64,000 nucleotides of DNA from Motiliproteus sp036960175 (GCA_036960175.1 JBALWH010000018.1:19313-83312), one strand, 5' to 3'; shown: positions 24,863-34,946, counted from the first letter of the stretch. Notes: generated by a model from the letters alone, not told the origin. A program made the numbers and translations.

Positions 24863-24908
24863 AAGCTTTCATTTGCAATCGTAATTTAGCTAAGCTTTTA
24901 TTTTCAAT
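24863..24908. repeat. 17-bp direct repeats upstream of the GGDEF-EAL gene
   Basis: AAGCTTTCATTTGCAAT at 24863-24879 is repeated at 24892-24908 with two changes (15 of 17 identical), 29 bp start to start. The repeats lie in an AT-rich stretch about 100 bp before the start of the GGDEF-EAL gene and may bind a regulator. Confidence 0.45.
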
Positions 24909-24999
24909 GGAAATTAAAAATAAAATAAAATAATTCCAAAGTCATGAATTATCGAATATGTTGTGTCCTCCACGGAATAATAATTAGGAATGGTAGAGG

Positions 25000-27483
25000 A
25001 TGACTGCGTTACCCAAATTACTATTGGTTAATAGCGACAACTCCCAGCGACTAACGCTGCACGGCTTTATCAGTTCAAGCGGTAAGTTTGAGGTTATTGA
25101 CGCCGATAGTGGTCAAGCCGCCGCTAGTCTTCTCAAACGGCATGATATCCGCTGCGTCGTCAGTGATATTTATATCGGCGACCTGGATGGTTGGCGGCTG
25201 GCTAGGATGGTTAGATCGGGGGTTTTCAACTGTCCGGACAGCACACCCTTCATCATGGTGACATCGACCTGGTGCAAACGGATAGCAGAAACTACCGCCA
25301 GAGAATTCGATATTGACCACCTGATACCCTTCGCCCAATACCATCGCCTTAGCACACTGTTAAATGGCCTCGGCTCCACCCAACTCAATCAGAAAAGCAA
25401 TGTACTCGCCATCGAAGATACCGAAGAGAGCGCTACTCTGATCCAACGCATTCTAAGACACCGTTTCGACGTAGACGTAGCACCCGATGGCCCTTCTGGG
25501 TTAGCGCTATGGCGCCAGAAAAAACACCCTATCGTGCTGTTGGACATAATGCTGCCGGGGATGTCAGGAATCGATGTGATGGCCGAAATACTGCAGGAAT
25601 GTCCCAGTCAAACCATTGTCGTCATGACCGCCCACGGCTCTATGGATCTGGCCGAAGAACTAATGCTGAAAGGTGCATCCGATTTTATCAGCAAGCCTTT
25701 TCGCACCGAACAACTACGTAAGGTTTGTGAGATTGCCTTCCGCAGAGAAGATTTTATGATCAGCAATGATCAGTTTGCGGCAACCATTCAATCGCTAAAA
25801 CAAAATGAAAGAGCACGCCTGGATCAGGCTGAAGAACATCAGCTTATCCTGGACAATTTATGCACCTCCGTCCTAGAGTTAGACCAGCAGGGCTCTATCA
25901 CTTTTGCCAATAAAGCCTGGAGAAAACTGACCGGCCTTTCAACCGTCGAGACCATCGGCCAGCCCATCAGAAAATATGTTTGCGAAGACAACCAGGCACC
26001 ACAGCGCCTGACCTCGGCAATTGAAAGTACTTTCCAAAATAACAGCAACAACAACCGCCTAGAATTCAAAATGCGGGATAAATGCGGCCAAGATATCTGG
26101 GTAGAGGCCAGGCTAAACAAGATCAATCGCAAGAAAAACACCAAAGCCATATCCATCGCCATTGACGATATTTCTGCCCGCAAGAGCGCGGAACAGCAAC
26201 TGCAACACTTGGCGTTACATGACTCGTTAACAGGTCTTTATAACCGCTACTATTTCGACAATGAGCTAAGACGACTAGCGACTGTCAGCCGTCGAACTAA
26301 AGAACAACACGCACTGCTCTATCTGGATCTCGACCATTTTAAGGCGATTAACGATACTCTGGGGCATAACCAAGGTGACTACGTACTCAAAGACGTAGCC
26401 GCCAAGCTAAAACACCGTCTGCGAAAAAGTGACCGTCTTTGTCGTATTGGCGGCGATGAGTTTGCGGTATTGCTATCCAATACCCCTATAGGTCAAGCAA
26501 CCAGCATCGCCCAAGACCTATGCGAATTACTTGCCAATGATTGTTACCGCTTTGCCGGTCAGGTCTACAAAATCAGCGGTAGTGTGGGCATCAGTCTGAT
26601 CGATGGCCATGCAGACAACGCCCAGCTTTATCTGCAACAGGCAGACATTGCTCTCTACGTCGCTAAGCGCCATGGCCGCAACCTTGTGCACGTTTATTCA
26701 CCCGATGACAAGGAAAGTGAAGACGTCAAGGTCAGCATGGAATGGTTACACCGGCTACAGTCCGCGATTGAGCAAGACAACCTGCTGTTACACTACCAAC
26801 CTATCATTCATATCGAGAGTGGCGAAGTCGCTTACTACGAAGCCTTGGTAAGACTAAATATTGATGATAATTTGGTCTACCCCGGTGAATTTATCCCGGC
26901 ACTTGAACGTCTGAAGGATGTTAATCTCCTGGATCACCAGGTTGTCGCCAAAGGCATCAAAAGCCTCGCCGATAACCCCTGTATCAATAAGCTCGCCATA
27001 AACCTCTCTGCTCAAGCTTTCGGAGACGAACGCCTGGTACCGCTGATTGAAAGCAAATTAGATCAATACGATGTCAACCCTGAACGGGTGATCTTTGAAT
27101 TAACAGAATCCGCCAGTTTATCCAACCTGAGCGCCACGCAACGGATGATCAGCCGCTTATCTGAGATGGGCTGTAGTTTTTCCATCGACGATTTCGGCAC
27201 TGGTTTTAGCACCTTTACCTACCTGAAAAACCTTCCCGCAGACACGGTTAAAATCGACGGCAGCTTCGTTAAAGAAATGACCAAAAACAGCATTGATTAC
27301 GCCCTTGTTAAAGCCATCCGGGAGGTCGCAAAGGCGCTAAATAAATCCACCGTTGCCGAATTTGTGGAAAATCAGGAAACCCTGGATCTACTTAGAGAGA
27401 TTAAGGTCGAATACGCACAAGGCTATTTCCTCGGCCGCCCGAAACCAATAGAAGAAATATGGGCAAAGGCTATTCCAGCCTGA
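25000..27483 (+). CDS. REC-REC-PAS-GGDEF-EAL cyclic-di-GMP regulator
   Basis: A cytoplasmic 827-residue signalling protein. An N-terminal receiver (about 5-125) has VVSDIYIGD as its acidic site. A second receiver (about 130-250) has LLDIMLPGMSG and TAHGS. Then come a PAS domain (about 285-395), a GGDEF domain with intact RIGGDEFAV (about 400-565) and an EAL domain with YYEALVR, DDFGTGFS and KIDGSFV (about 575-820). Both catalytic signatures are intact, so it may make or degrade cyclic di-GMP under phosphorylation control. No dedicated kinase is fused. The ethylene-receptor-like kinase, which has no receiver, lies upstream on the same strand and could be a partner. Confidence 0.92.
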   Translation: MTALPKLLLVNSDNSQRLTLHGFISSSGKFEVIDADSGQAAASLLKRHDIRCVVSDIYIGDLDGWRLARMVRSGVFNCPDSTPFIMVTSTWCKRIAETTAREFDIDHLIPFAQYHRLSTLLNGLGSTQLNQKSNVLAIEDTEESATLIQRILRHRFDVDVAPDGPSGLALWRQKKHPIVLLDIMLPGMSGIDVMAEILQECPSQTIVVMTAHGSMDLAEELMLKGASDFISKPFRTEQLRKVCEIAFRREDFMISNDQFAATIQSLKQNERARLDQAEEHQLILDNLCTSVLELDQQGSITFANKAWRKLTGLSTVETIGQPIRKYVCEDNQAPQRLTSAIESTFQNNSNNNRLEFKMRDKCGQDIWVEARLNKINRKKNTKAISIAIDDISARKSAEQQLQHLALHDSLTGLYNRYYFDNELRRLATVSRRTKEQHALLYLDLDHFKAINDTLGHNQGDYVLKDVAAKLKHRLRKSDRLCRIGGDEFAVLLSNTPIGQATSIAQDLCELLANDCYRFAGQVYKISGSVGISLIDGHADNAQLYLQQADIALYVAKRHGRNLVHVYSPDDKESEDVKVSMEWLHRLQSAIEQDNLLLHYQPIIHIESGEVAYYEALVRLNIDDNLVYPGEFIPALERLKDVNLLDHQVVAKGIKSLADNPCINKLAINLSAQAFGDERLVPLIESKLDQYDVNPERVIFELTESASLSNLSATQRMISRLSEMGCSFSIDDFGTGFSTFTYLKNLPADTVKIDGSFVKEMTKNSIDYALVKAIREVAKALNKSTVAEFVENQETLDLLREIKVEYAQGYFLGRPKPIEEIWAKAIPA

Positions 27484-27677
27484 TTCCAGCCAGAGCCCTG
27501 GGGAATACTTTAATATCCAGCCCAGCAATTTCCAAGCCCAGTAATCGGATAGCGCCGCCTCATTCTAAATCACACAGGACGTGGTACAGCTGAAAGGATT
27601 CTCGTTCCACACTGCACCGTTACGGCAACGTAAAGTTTCACTGCACCGCCCTTAAATCCAGAACACCGGGAACGATC

Positions 27678-29441
27678 ATGACTTCAACTAATGCTAAAGC
27701 AAGCGCACAGGATTTAGCATGCGATCCACAAGTAACCCCCTATACCTTTTCCGATCTTATTATCGAATACCTGAATCTCCTGGACATTAGCAAAATATTT
27801 GGTGTTCCTGGCGGCTCCATTGAGCCCTTCTTCGATGCCGTCGCCCGTAGCGAACGGCAAGACGGTATACAGATGGTGGTGGCACGACATGAATCGGGGG
27901 CTGCTTTTATGGCCGATGGCTATGCCCGGGAAACCGATTCCATCGGCGTTTGCTGCTCAACCACCGGGCCTGGGGCGACCAACCTAATCACCGGAGTCGC
28001 AAGCGCCTATGCCGATAATATCCCGCTGCTGGTAATCACCGCCCAAACGCCGCTACCCAAATTCGGAAAAAGGGCCCTCCAAGACAGCTCCTGTTCCTCC
28101 ATTGATGTGGTTGGCATGCTCCGCCATTGCACCCGGTTTAGCACCCTGGTATCGCACCCGGAACAGCTGGAGAGCAAGCTTATTTCCGCAATAATGGCTG
28201 CCAACAATACCCCCAGGGGACCGGCCCACATCAGCATACCGGCCGACCTATTGAATACACCGGCCCCCTGTGGTCCCAGCGTGGGACCGGATGCCCTGCG
28301 CAAGAAATTTTCCCTCAGCGATCAACAAGGTCTGGAGCAACTGAAAGAACAGATAGAAAAATCAGGTCGTATACTTCTTTTTTTGGGTGATAACTGTCGT
28401 CAGGGCAGCCAGAAGATCATGGAATTTGCAGAACAGATTAGTGCTCCGGTCATCACTGATCCAATGGGCAAACGCTGGGTTGATGAAACCCACCCGCTGT
28501 ATTGTGGCGTGTTCGGTTTTTCTGGGCACGAGAAAGCCCGACGGCTGGTGATGGATCAGCAGTATGACATCCTCATCGCAATAGGCGCACAACTGGGAGA
28601 ACTCGGCACCAGCGGCTGGGAATCAACATTTCTTAACAACAAGCTAATTCATATCGACGACACCCTTGAACATTTCACCCGCTCCCCGATGGCTCGACTG
28701 CATGTTTATGGCCACTTACCGACACTGTTTTCCAAGCTCATAGAATCGATAAATGAAGCCCACAGTTGGAGGCCTCGATGGGAGTGTATTGATCAGCTCA
28801 ACGTTAAAGGGGACCTGATCAACGAGGCAGCGCGGCAAAGCGCCCTAAGCGATGACACACCATTAAAACCCCAACGCCTGTTCAGCGAACTATCGCAGCG
28901 ACTACCGGAACATACCCGAATTTTTATTGATGCGGGTAATGCCTGGTCTTGGGCCACCCACTTTATGCAACGTCAAGATACCAACGGTTTCTACCGTATC
29001 GCCATGGGCTTTGGATCTATGGCCTGGGCCATTGGCGCTTCTGTCGGCTCACATACCGCGAATCCTGCTGCTCCCCATGTCTGTATTACCGGCGACGGCA
29101 GTTACCTGATGAGTGGACAGGAGATCACCGTAGCCCTGCAGCAACAATTGCCCTTGGTCATGATCATTCTGAACGACAATGCACTGGGCATGGTGAAGCA
29201 CGGTCAGCGTCTAGGAGGAGCAGAACAGATTGGCTATCAGCTGCCAACCATCAACTATGCGGCTATAGCCGCAGCGATGGGTATTGAAGGCATCATTATT
29301 GCGTCACCCGATGAACTTCAAGCGCTTAATTTTGATCGGTTGTTCAGTAAATCAGCGCCCACTCTGATTGATATCCGCATCGATGGCGAAGAGGTACCGC
29401 CAATGGGGGAACGCATTAAAGGCTTGGCAACCAGCAAATAG
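27678..29441 (+). CDS. ThDP-dependent enzyme, acetolactate-synthase-like
   Basis: A 587-residue thiamine-diphosphate enzyme with the three-domain layout of acetolactate synthase catalytic subunits. The PYR domain holds the ThDP-activating Glu in ARHESGAAFMADGYAR. The central domain is Rossmann-like. The PP domain carries the cofactor motif GDGSYLMSG through NDNALGMVKHG. No regulatory subunit gene follows, so it is probably not the main branched-chain-amino-acid enzyme. Related families include sulfoacetaldehyde acetyltransferase, glyoxylate carboligase and oxalyl-CoA decarboxylase, and I cannot choose among them. Two citrate-synthase-like genes converge on it from the other strand. Confidence 0.8.
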   Translation: MTSTNAKASAQDLACDPQVTPYTFSDLIIEYLNLLDISKIFGVPGGSIEPFFDAVARSERQDGIQMVVARHESGAAFMADGYARETDSIGVCCSTTGPGATNLITGVASAYADNIPLLVITAQTPLPKFGKRALQDSSCSSIDVVGMLRHCTRFSTLVSHPEQLESKLISAIMAANNTPRGPAHISIPADLLNTPAPCGPSVGPDALRKKFSLSDQQGLEQLKEQIEKSGRILLFLGDNCRQGSQKIMEFAEQISAPVITDPMGKRWVDETHPLYCGVFGFSGHEKARRLVMDQQYDILIAIGAQLGELGTSGWESTFLNNKLIHIDDTLEHFTRSPMARLHVYGHLPTLFSKLIESINEAHSWRPRWECIDQLNVKGDLINEAARQSALSDDTPLKPQRLFSELSQRLPEHTRIFIDAGNAWSWATHFMQRQDTNGFYRIAMGFGSMAWAIGASVGSHTANPAAPHVCITGDGSYLMSGQEITVALQQQLPLVMIILNDNALGMVKHGQRLGGAEQIGYQLPTINYAAIAAAMGIEGIIIASPDELQALNFDRLFSKSAPTLIDIRIDGEEVPPMGERIKGLATSK

Positions 29442-29473
29442 ATTGAATATCAAGCTAAGCGCTCAGCGGGCCA

Positions 29474-30289
29474 TTACAGCAGCAGCTCCCGGTCAGCCCT
29501 ACCGCAATAAATCACGTCATCACAACGCAAGGGTAGATAACTGCCAGCAGGATTATCAGCAGCCTCGGCATAGCAAGCCTGTACACCGGCAGCCACCCAA
29601 CAGGCGGATATTCGGTACACGCTACGAATATCCAACCCCTGGTCGGCCAGAAATGCTGCCATATAGCCGCCGAAATTAATGCTCTCCTGATGATGTTCTG
29701 AGAGGTAGTCGCTGATAGATAACGCCAGGTGCTGATACTCGCCAACCTCAAATTCCAATTTGTTGCCAACCCGCTGCATCGCAGTGACACGCTCGTCACC
29801 CTTGGCAATGGGACGGGCATATCCTGGCACCCCCTTACCCCGCTGCAGGGTTCGCTCAACAATGCTCCCAATACTAGTGCCAGCAGAAACTTCTAGTAGC
29901 GCTGCCTGGATAAAGCCCATGCAGTTGCTGAGCACACCGGGTCCATAGAGCCGCGAATCTGAAGCCAAAATCCCCGCCGTAGTGGCGGCAACGGGTGAGG
30001 CTCTGCTATCACCCGCCAGGGCTCCAATCTGGTTGCACCAAATTCTGGAGTCGGGCCAGCTGAGGCAGATAAAGGCCGCTTCCAGCCATTCCGCCAGCGC
30101 CCGTTCTGGCAATTTACCGGTCACATTGAGCATCATTAGCTGGAAGTAAGACACCTCACCGACCAGCTCCTCCATCATCGAATAGCCATGATTGTAGACT
30201 GCCTCACCAATACGCCACCCACCCTTACGGCTATAAATACTATTGCGCCGGTGCTGCCAGAAAGCTAATGGATCAGTTGTCGATGACAT
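29474..30289 (-). CDS. Citrate-synthase-fold protein, second of pair, catalytic residues not seen
   Basis: The protein of about 271 residues aligns by eye with the citrate synthase / citryl-CoA lyase family (LMMLNVTGKLPERALAEW early, VPGYARPIAKGDER at the position of the second active-site His, INFGGYMAAFLADQG at the Asp position). The second His is replaced by Ala-Arg and the catalytic Asp by Phe. The start at 30289 overlaps the upstream gene by 17 bp and has GGAAGAC seven bases before it. A longer start at 30349 would overlap more and look unnatural. It is probably one half of a heteromer with the upstream gene. Function is unknown. Confidence 0.65.
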   Translation of the reverse strand: MSSTTDPLAFWQHRRNSIYSRKGGWRIGEAVYNHGYSMMEELVGEVSYFQLMMLNVTGKLPERALAEWLEAAFICLSWPDSRIWCNQIGALAGDSRASPVAATTAGILASDSRLYGPGVLSNCMGFIQAALLEVSAGTSIGSIVERTLQRGKGVPGYARPIAKGDERVTAMQRVGNKLEFEVGEYQHLALSISDYLSEHHQESINFGGYMAAFLADQGLDIRSVYRISACWVAAGVQACYAEAADNPAGSYLPLRCDDVIYCGRADRELLL

Positions 30290-31079
30290 AATTGTCTTCC
30301 GCAATAAATGGCATATCGGTAATCGGCTTAGCAAATTTCTCGGCACCATGAGCCGCTAGTCCGGGCAGCCGGGCGAGCTGATACACTAATTCGCCCTGAT
30401 GGGGACTAAAGCCCAGATCAAGTAACACCGCCGCCGCCACACCCGATATCAGCCAGCCACAGTGAGGCTGCACCAGAGCAGTAACAAACTGGTTAGCCCA
30501 AGCAACGTACTGCCCGGTATGCCCGGTGGATTCAAGGTTAGCCAGCAATTTTTTGCTGTAACAATCCTGCGTACCATACAAAGATCCAAACCCGGGAACC
30601 AGATGTTGGTCGCCAGCCTCTGGAGCACAGTGGTCGGATAAGCCTGCAGCGGTTTCTGCCGGGCATTTCGCCTGACTACGCTGCAAATATTTCATTGCTT
30701 TAAAGACATCGTGACTACCCTGATTTTCCCCGCCAAGCACAGTCAAGCCGATGGGTAGCAGATGGCTGATATGGGTACGGCTTACCGCCGCATTCATGAC
30801 CGCACGAGTGGCATTATGGCGAGGCCCCGGGTTAATCAATGAGATCAGCAGGCGTTCAAACAGAATTTTTTGCCCGTCGTTTGGAAGTTCACCCTGCATC
30901 AGCAGATAAATCACTTCCGACAGACTTTTATGATTAATCAACGCCAGGTGATCGTAGCCGTGACAACGTACCTCATCGACCAGGTATGCATTGTCAGGAG
31001 ACGCTTTTTCGCGCCAGATCTCCGTGGAGATCTGTTCACAAAAATCATCAGCGCGTTTCTCTTCGTTTACTTTTGCCAT
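30273..31079 (-). CDS. Citrate-synthase-fold protein, first of pair, catalytic residues not seen
   Basis: The protein has 268 residues, the short citryl-CoA-lyase size. Family cues are the early NHKSLSEVIYLLMQGELP segment, TVLGGENQGSHD where the first catalytic His (normally before GGAN) is replaced by Leu, LVPGFGSLYG where the second His (GFGHR) is Ser, and SGVAAAVLLDLGF where the Asp-Gly pair is lost. The terminal helix ARLPGLAAHGAEK is well conserved. The gene overlaps the next one by 17 bp, so the two products are probably made in equal amounts. Whether they bind acyl-CoA without classical catalysis is unknown. Confidence 0.65.
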   Translation of the reverse strand: MAKVNEEKRADDFCEQISTEIWREKASPDNAYLVDEVRCHGYDHLALINHKSLSEVIYLLMQGELPNDGQKILFERLLISLINPGPRHNATRAVMNAAVSRTHISHLLPIGLTVLGGENQGSHDVFKAMKYLQRSQAKCPAETAAGLSDHCAPEAGDQHLVPGFGSLYGTQDCYSKKLLANLESTGHTGQYVAWANQFVTALVQPHCGWLISGVAAAVLLDLGFSPHQGELVYQLARLPGLAAHGAEKFAKPITDMPFIAEDNYVIDN

Positions 31080-31182
31080 GCCATTGCATCGTCATCAGGT
31101 GGTTGGGAAGACAGCCCCGCTTCAACACGAGGCTTAGCGATAAATCCTGCCAATCTGGCGGACCGGCTAAGCTATTCAGCCG

Positions 31183-33312
31183 TTAGTAACGGTATGTCAC
31201 CTGCCCCCAGATACTGCGTTCTTCGAGCAGATAATCGTTCGGTATCGAGGTGCTGGCAGGCTCTCTGGCGTTGCTATCAAACAGATTTTTCACCGTCATA
31301 GCCAATTGCAGATGTCCGGCATCCAGACTGTAGCCGAGTCTTAGATTAACCCAGTGGTAATCATCAACTTCCGCGCGACTGTCTCCCGCTTCCCTTGGCC
31401 TGGAGCCTATCCAGTAATGCTGCACAGACGCTGACATTTGCTCAGTGAAAGTATATTGCATATCCAGGTAAGTACTATGCTGCGGGGCGTCGGCGACATC
31501 AGCGCCGGTATCGGCATTTTCGGAATGCTGAAAAGCGTAATTACCGTAGATTTTAAAACGATCACTAAGCTTCCAGCCCAACTCCAATTCCAACCCGTGA
31601 CCATCCTGATCCCGAACATTGTCGGTTTGCTCGGTGGTGCCCACCGCCACGGTATCGATAAGGTCAGTCGCCTCGTAGACAAACAAGGTGAGTTTAATGC
31701 TGGTATCAAAATTCGGTCGGTAGTCGAAGGCCAATTCTACAGTTTCAATTTCCTCCGGGGTTAAATCCGGGTTACCGAGAGCAGCAGGGTTGTTAATCAA
31801 ATACTGCTCATTGAAGGCCGGCGCTCGGAAGGCTGTGCCGTACAGCAGTTTGGTGGTGAGGTTATGACTGGTCTCCCACACCAAGGCGATACGGGGGTTG
31901 GTAGACTCTCCAAAGTCAGAATAGTGGTCCCAGCGCACCCCCGCAGTCAACGACCAGTCGTTATTAAGCCGCCACTCATCCTGCAATGACAGATAGTAGT
32001 GGGTGCGGTCCTGGTTTGGCAGATAGATATCAGCGGTTCCGGTAACGTCTGTCAGAGTGCCTCCGACAACCGGTACTGTGCCATCGATCACACCCGGTCC
32101 GAAATTTTTGAACTCCTCAGTTTCAATTTCTTCCCGCGTCCAGCCGCTAGCCAGACGAACTAAATGGTCCGTAAAGCCTGTATATAGAGCCGCGACATCA
32201 GCCACCATCACCGTGTTTTCATTCCGTGGATTGCCAATATAGCCGTCGGTAAAAGTGACCATGCCAGAGAACGGCGATGAAAACGCATTACCATCAGTTC
32301 CGACAGGCAGAGTTGCGCCAGAAGGAAACAGCACGAAGAAAGAATCACTGTCCGAATTCAAATAGGATAGGTTGGCTTTTAGGCTCCATTGCGGCGTCAG
32401 TTGATCATCAAACCCCAACTTTACCCGGAGTTGATCAACATCCTGATAACCGCTGTTATCCAGAGCGTTAGCACCGCCAGAGCCAACACCGGCATTTGAT
32501 TGTTGCCAGTACCAGGTTTCCAGATTCCAGCTGTTATAACCAAGGTCCAGATGAAGATTGGTGACCTCATAGCCGGTGCTTACAGCCCCAGGTGCCTGAG
32601 ATGCAGAGGTCGCGAACATTCCATCGAATATGGTTTGCAGATCGGCATCAACAATACGGCTATTGTCACCGTCCGAAAGCTGATGTTCGAAGGCAAAGGA
32701 GATTGAAAAATCATCCTGGCGATAGCCCTTTCTGAACCAGAGATCGCGACTACCAAAGCTGCCAGACCGCAGCCCCAACTCGCCAGCGGCATTGTCATCG
32801 GCATTATTGGTAATGATATTGATAACACCGCTAAAGGCATCAGCGCCATACACCGCAGAACCGGGCCCTCGAATCACCTCAATGCGTTTAATATTGCTAA
32901 CAGGCATGCGAAAGGTATAGGGCAAGCCGCCATTAAAAGTGTTCTTAAATTCGGCCCCATTCAGCAACACCATTATTTGGGGATTAAACCCGGTTTGAAT
33001 GCCTCGGACCGAATAGGTAGGATCCATACGACTGAGGCTGGACGGCATCACATGCAGCCCTGGCACTCGCTCCAGCACTTCATCTAGGTGGGTAGCGCCC
33101 ATCTGTTCAATCTGTTTGCGGGTGATGACACTGGCCACCGAGGGCGCCTTGTTGAGAGGGGTAACGGTGCCGGTGGCTATGCTGACCAACTCTTCCTCAT
33201 TGTAGTAACCTGCGAACTCGTCACCTTCTTCAAATTCATTCACTCCAGCCGCGAATCCATGCAGCGGGGACAACATCGTTGAAAGCAAAAGGGAGTACAG
33301 CTGGATTCTCAT
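31183..33312 (-). CDS. TonB-dependent outer-membrane receptor
   Basis: A 709-residue receptor with a signal peptide (cleavage near GFAAG). Then come a TonB-box-like segment (EEELVSIATG), a plug domain with VLERVPGLHV, SVRGIQTGF and IEVIRGPGSAVYG, and a 22-strand barrel ending in VTYRY. The plug type (LVSIATG, PSVASVITRKQIEQ) belongs to a group often paired with sensory genes rather than classical siderophore receptors, so the ligand is open. It is the last gene of an operon with a kinase and a periplasmic binding protein, 54 bp after the kinase. Confidence 0.92.
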   Translation of the reverse strand: MRIQLYSLLLSTMLSPLHGFAAGVNEFEEGDEFAGYYNEEELVSIATGTVTPLNKAPSVASVITRKQIEQMGATHLDEVLERVPGLHVMPSSLSRMDPTYSVRGIQTGFNPQIMVLLNGAEFKNTFNGGLPYTFRMPVSNIKRIEVIRGPGSAVYGADAFSGVINIITNNADDNAAGELGLRSGSFGSRDLWFRKGYRQDDFSISFAFEHQLSDGDNSRIVDADLQTIFDGMFATSASQAPGAVSTGYEVTNLHLDLGYNSWNLETWYWQQSNAGVGSGGANALDNSGYQDVDQLRVKLGFDDQLTPQWSLKANLSYLNSDSDSFFVLFPSGATLPVGTDGNAFSSPFSGMVTFTDGYIGNPRNENTVMVADVAALYTGFTDHLVRLASGWTREEIETEEFKNFGPGVIDGTVPVVGGTLTDVTGTADIYLPNQDRTHYYLSLQDEWRLNNDWSLTAGVRWDHYSDFGESTNPRIALVWETSHNLTTKLLYGTAFRAPAFNEQYLINNPAALGNPDLTPEEIETVELAFDYRPNFDTSIKLTLFVYEATDLIDTVAVGTTEQTDNVRDQDGHGLELELGWKLSDRFKIYGNYAFQHSENADTGADVADAPQHSTYLDMQYTFTEQMSASVQHYWIGSRPREAGDSRAEVDDYHWVNLRLGYSLDAGHLQLAMTVKNLFDSNAREPASTSIPNDYLLEERSIWGQVTYRY

Positions 33313-33366
33313 AATTAAACTCTGATTCTATTATTATTTATAATTATTGGATTTTTTAATCACTTT

Positions 33367-34935
33367 CTAAGTGTTTTTAACGCTTGAATTTTGAGCGTTT
33401 TCTAGGGGTAAAATCAGTTCAAAACAAGTCCCCTCACCGAGGCGGCTATCTATCCTGATAGAGCCTCCGAGCATTTCCGTAAAGTGACGAGAGATCGCCA
33501 GTCCCAGGCCCGTGCCACCGTACTTGCGTCGAACACTGCCATCAACCTGGCGGAATTCATCAAAAATCACCCCCTGCTGATCCTCGGCAATGCCAACCCC
33601 GGTATCGACGACTCTGATGTTCAGCTGAATATCATCACAGCCAACGTCTAATCGAATGGTCCCCTGTTCAGTAAATTTACACGCATTGGAAAGCAGATTA
33701 AGTAGTATCTGCATCACCTTGTCTTTGTCGACCCTAAAACGAACATCCTGAGCCGGTTTAACTATCTCTAAGCAATTATCGTTTTCTGCGACCAGAGGCC
33801 TTATTACCCCCACGGCCTCGTCGACCATTTCATAAACCGATACATCCTGAGGTGATAATTCCATCTTGCCAGCTTCGCTTTTAGCTAGATCCAGAATCGC
33901 ACCAATCAGTGCCAACAAACGTTGTGAGGCCTTCATCGCAGCATCCAGGTCCTCCACCTGAGCATCCATGGCTTCGTATTCGAGCTCTTCCCGCACCAAC
34001 TCGATATAACCAATAACCGCCTGCAACGGCGTTCTCAACTCATGACTGATATTGGCCAGAAATTCGGATTTGGTACGTACAGCGGTAAGCGCAGCATCCC
34101 TAGCCTGAATCAATTCATGAGTTTGTATTTCTACTTCAGACTCCAGACTAGCGTTCATATTGATGAGAACATCTTCTTGTTTTTCCAAGACTTTCATCAT
34201 TTCATTGTAACTATCGGCCATCTGCCTTATTTCTTTTGGCCCTTCCACGACAGCATAGTTATGCTCCCCAGAAAGCTGTGCTTCTCGCATAATCGATGAC
34301 AGCGTAAACAACGGCCGAATGACCCGCCGCAGGCCTATATTCATCAATAACCCCATCAACACCGCAATCGCCAGGGCAATGACAAGGTTGTATACCAGCA
34401 GGTTGTCAGAAAGCTTATTCAGGGATGCTTTAGAAATGTTGATCAACACAAAACCGAGCTGCTCCGGTGGCTCTGTACCTAGGGCAAATTCATCCTCTTC
34501 CGCGAATTCACCTTGCAACCACACCGGTGCCGCTATGTACCAGTTGTTGGCACTATCCTTAACCAACTCAGGTTCAAGGCTGCGCTGCCATTGCCTAAGT
34601 TCTGTTGCTCGCCACTTAACTTCTCCCTTTTGTAGTAAGGGCGCCAGCTGACTGGTAAAGATCGCGACACCAACAACATCGTTGAAACCAAGCACCTGCG
34701 TCACCGCCTCAGCAGCATTGTCCTCACTATCGGTGATCAGAGACAGTACGCTGAGCTCGGCGAGATTCCCGGCAATCTGCAAAGAACTGTTCAAGACCAT
34801 CGTGTGCGACTGAGCACTGCCTATCCAAGAACCCACCACTGACGAGGTAATCGCTAACAACGCAATAGAGGTAAGCAGGAAGGTCAGTAATTGCCCCCTC
34901 AGACTACTTTCATATCCTGCTTTGAATATATTCAT
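33367..34935 (-). CDS. Membrane histidine kinase with CHASE8-like periplasmic sensor
   Basis: A 522-residue kinase. A membrane segment at about 15-40 is followed by a periplasmic domain of about 140 residues resembling CHASE8. A second membrane segment at about 185-205, a HAMP domain, a short coiled coil, HisKA with SHELRTPLQ and an ATPase domain (NLLSNACKFTE, DTGVGI, KYGGTGLGL) follow. There is no fused receiver and no adjacent response regulator. It lies 11 bp after the binding-protein gene and 54 bp before the receptor gene, so the kinase probably reads the state of the uptake system. Confidence 0.9.
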   Translation of the reverse strand: MNIFKAGYESSLRGQLLTFLLTSIALLAITSSVVGSWIGSAQSHTMVLNSSLQIAGNLAELSVLSLITDSEDNAAEAVTQVLGFNDVVGVAIFTSQLAPLLQKGEVKWRATELRQWQRSLEPELVKDSANNWYIAAPVWLQGEFAEEDEFALGTEPPEQLGFVLINISKASLNKLSDNLLVYNLVIALAIAVLMGLLMNIGLRRVIRPLFTLSSIMREAQLSGEHNYAVVEGPKEIRQMADSYNEMMKVLEKQEDVLINMNASLESEVEIQTHELIQARDAALTAVRTKSEFLANISHELRTPLQAVIGYIELVREELEYEAMDAQVEDLDAAMKASQRLLALIGAILDLAKSEAGKMELSPQDVSVYEMVDEAVGVIRPLVAENDNCLEIVKPAQDVRFRVDKDKVMQILLNLLSNACKFTEQGTIRLDVGCDDIQLNIRVVDTGVGIAEDQQGVIFDEFRQVDGSVRRKYGGTGLGLAISRHFTEMLGGSIRIDSRLGEGTCFELILPLENAQNSSVKNT

Positions 34936-34946
34936 CGATAGCCCCG

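Noticed and set aside
31180..31192. CCGTTA-G-TAACGG palindrome over the stop of the TonB receptor gene
   Set aside because: It is only 13 bp with a one-base centre, overlaps coding sequence and has no T-run, so chance is enough.
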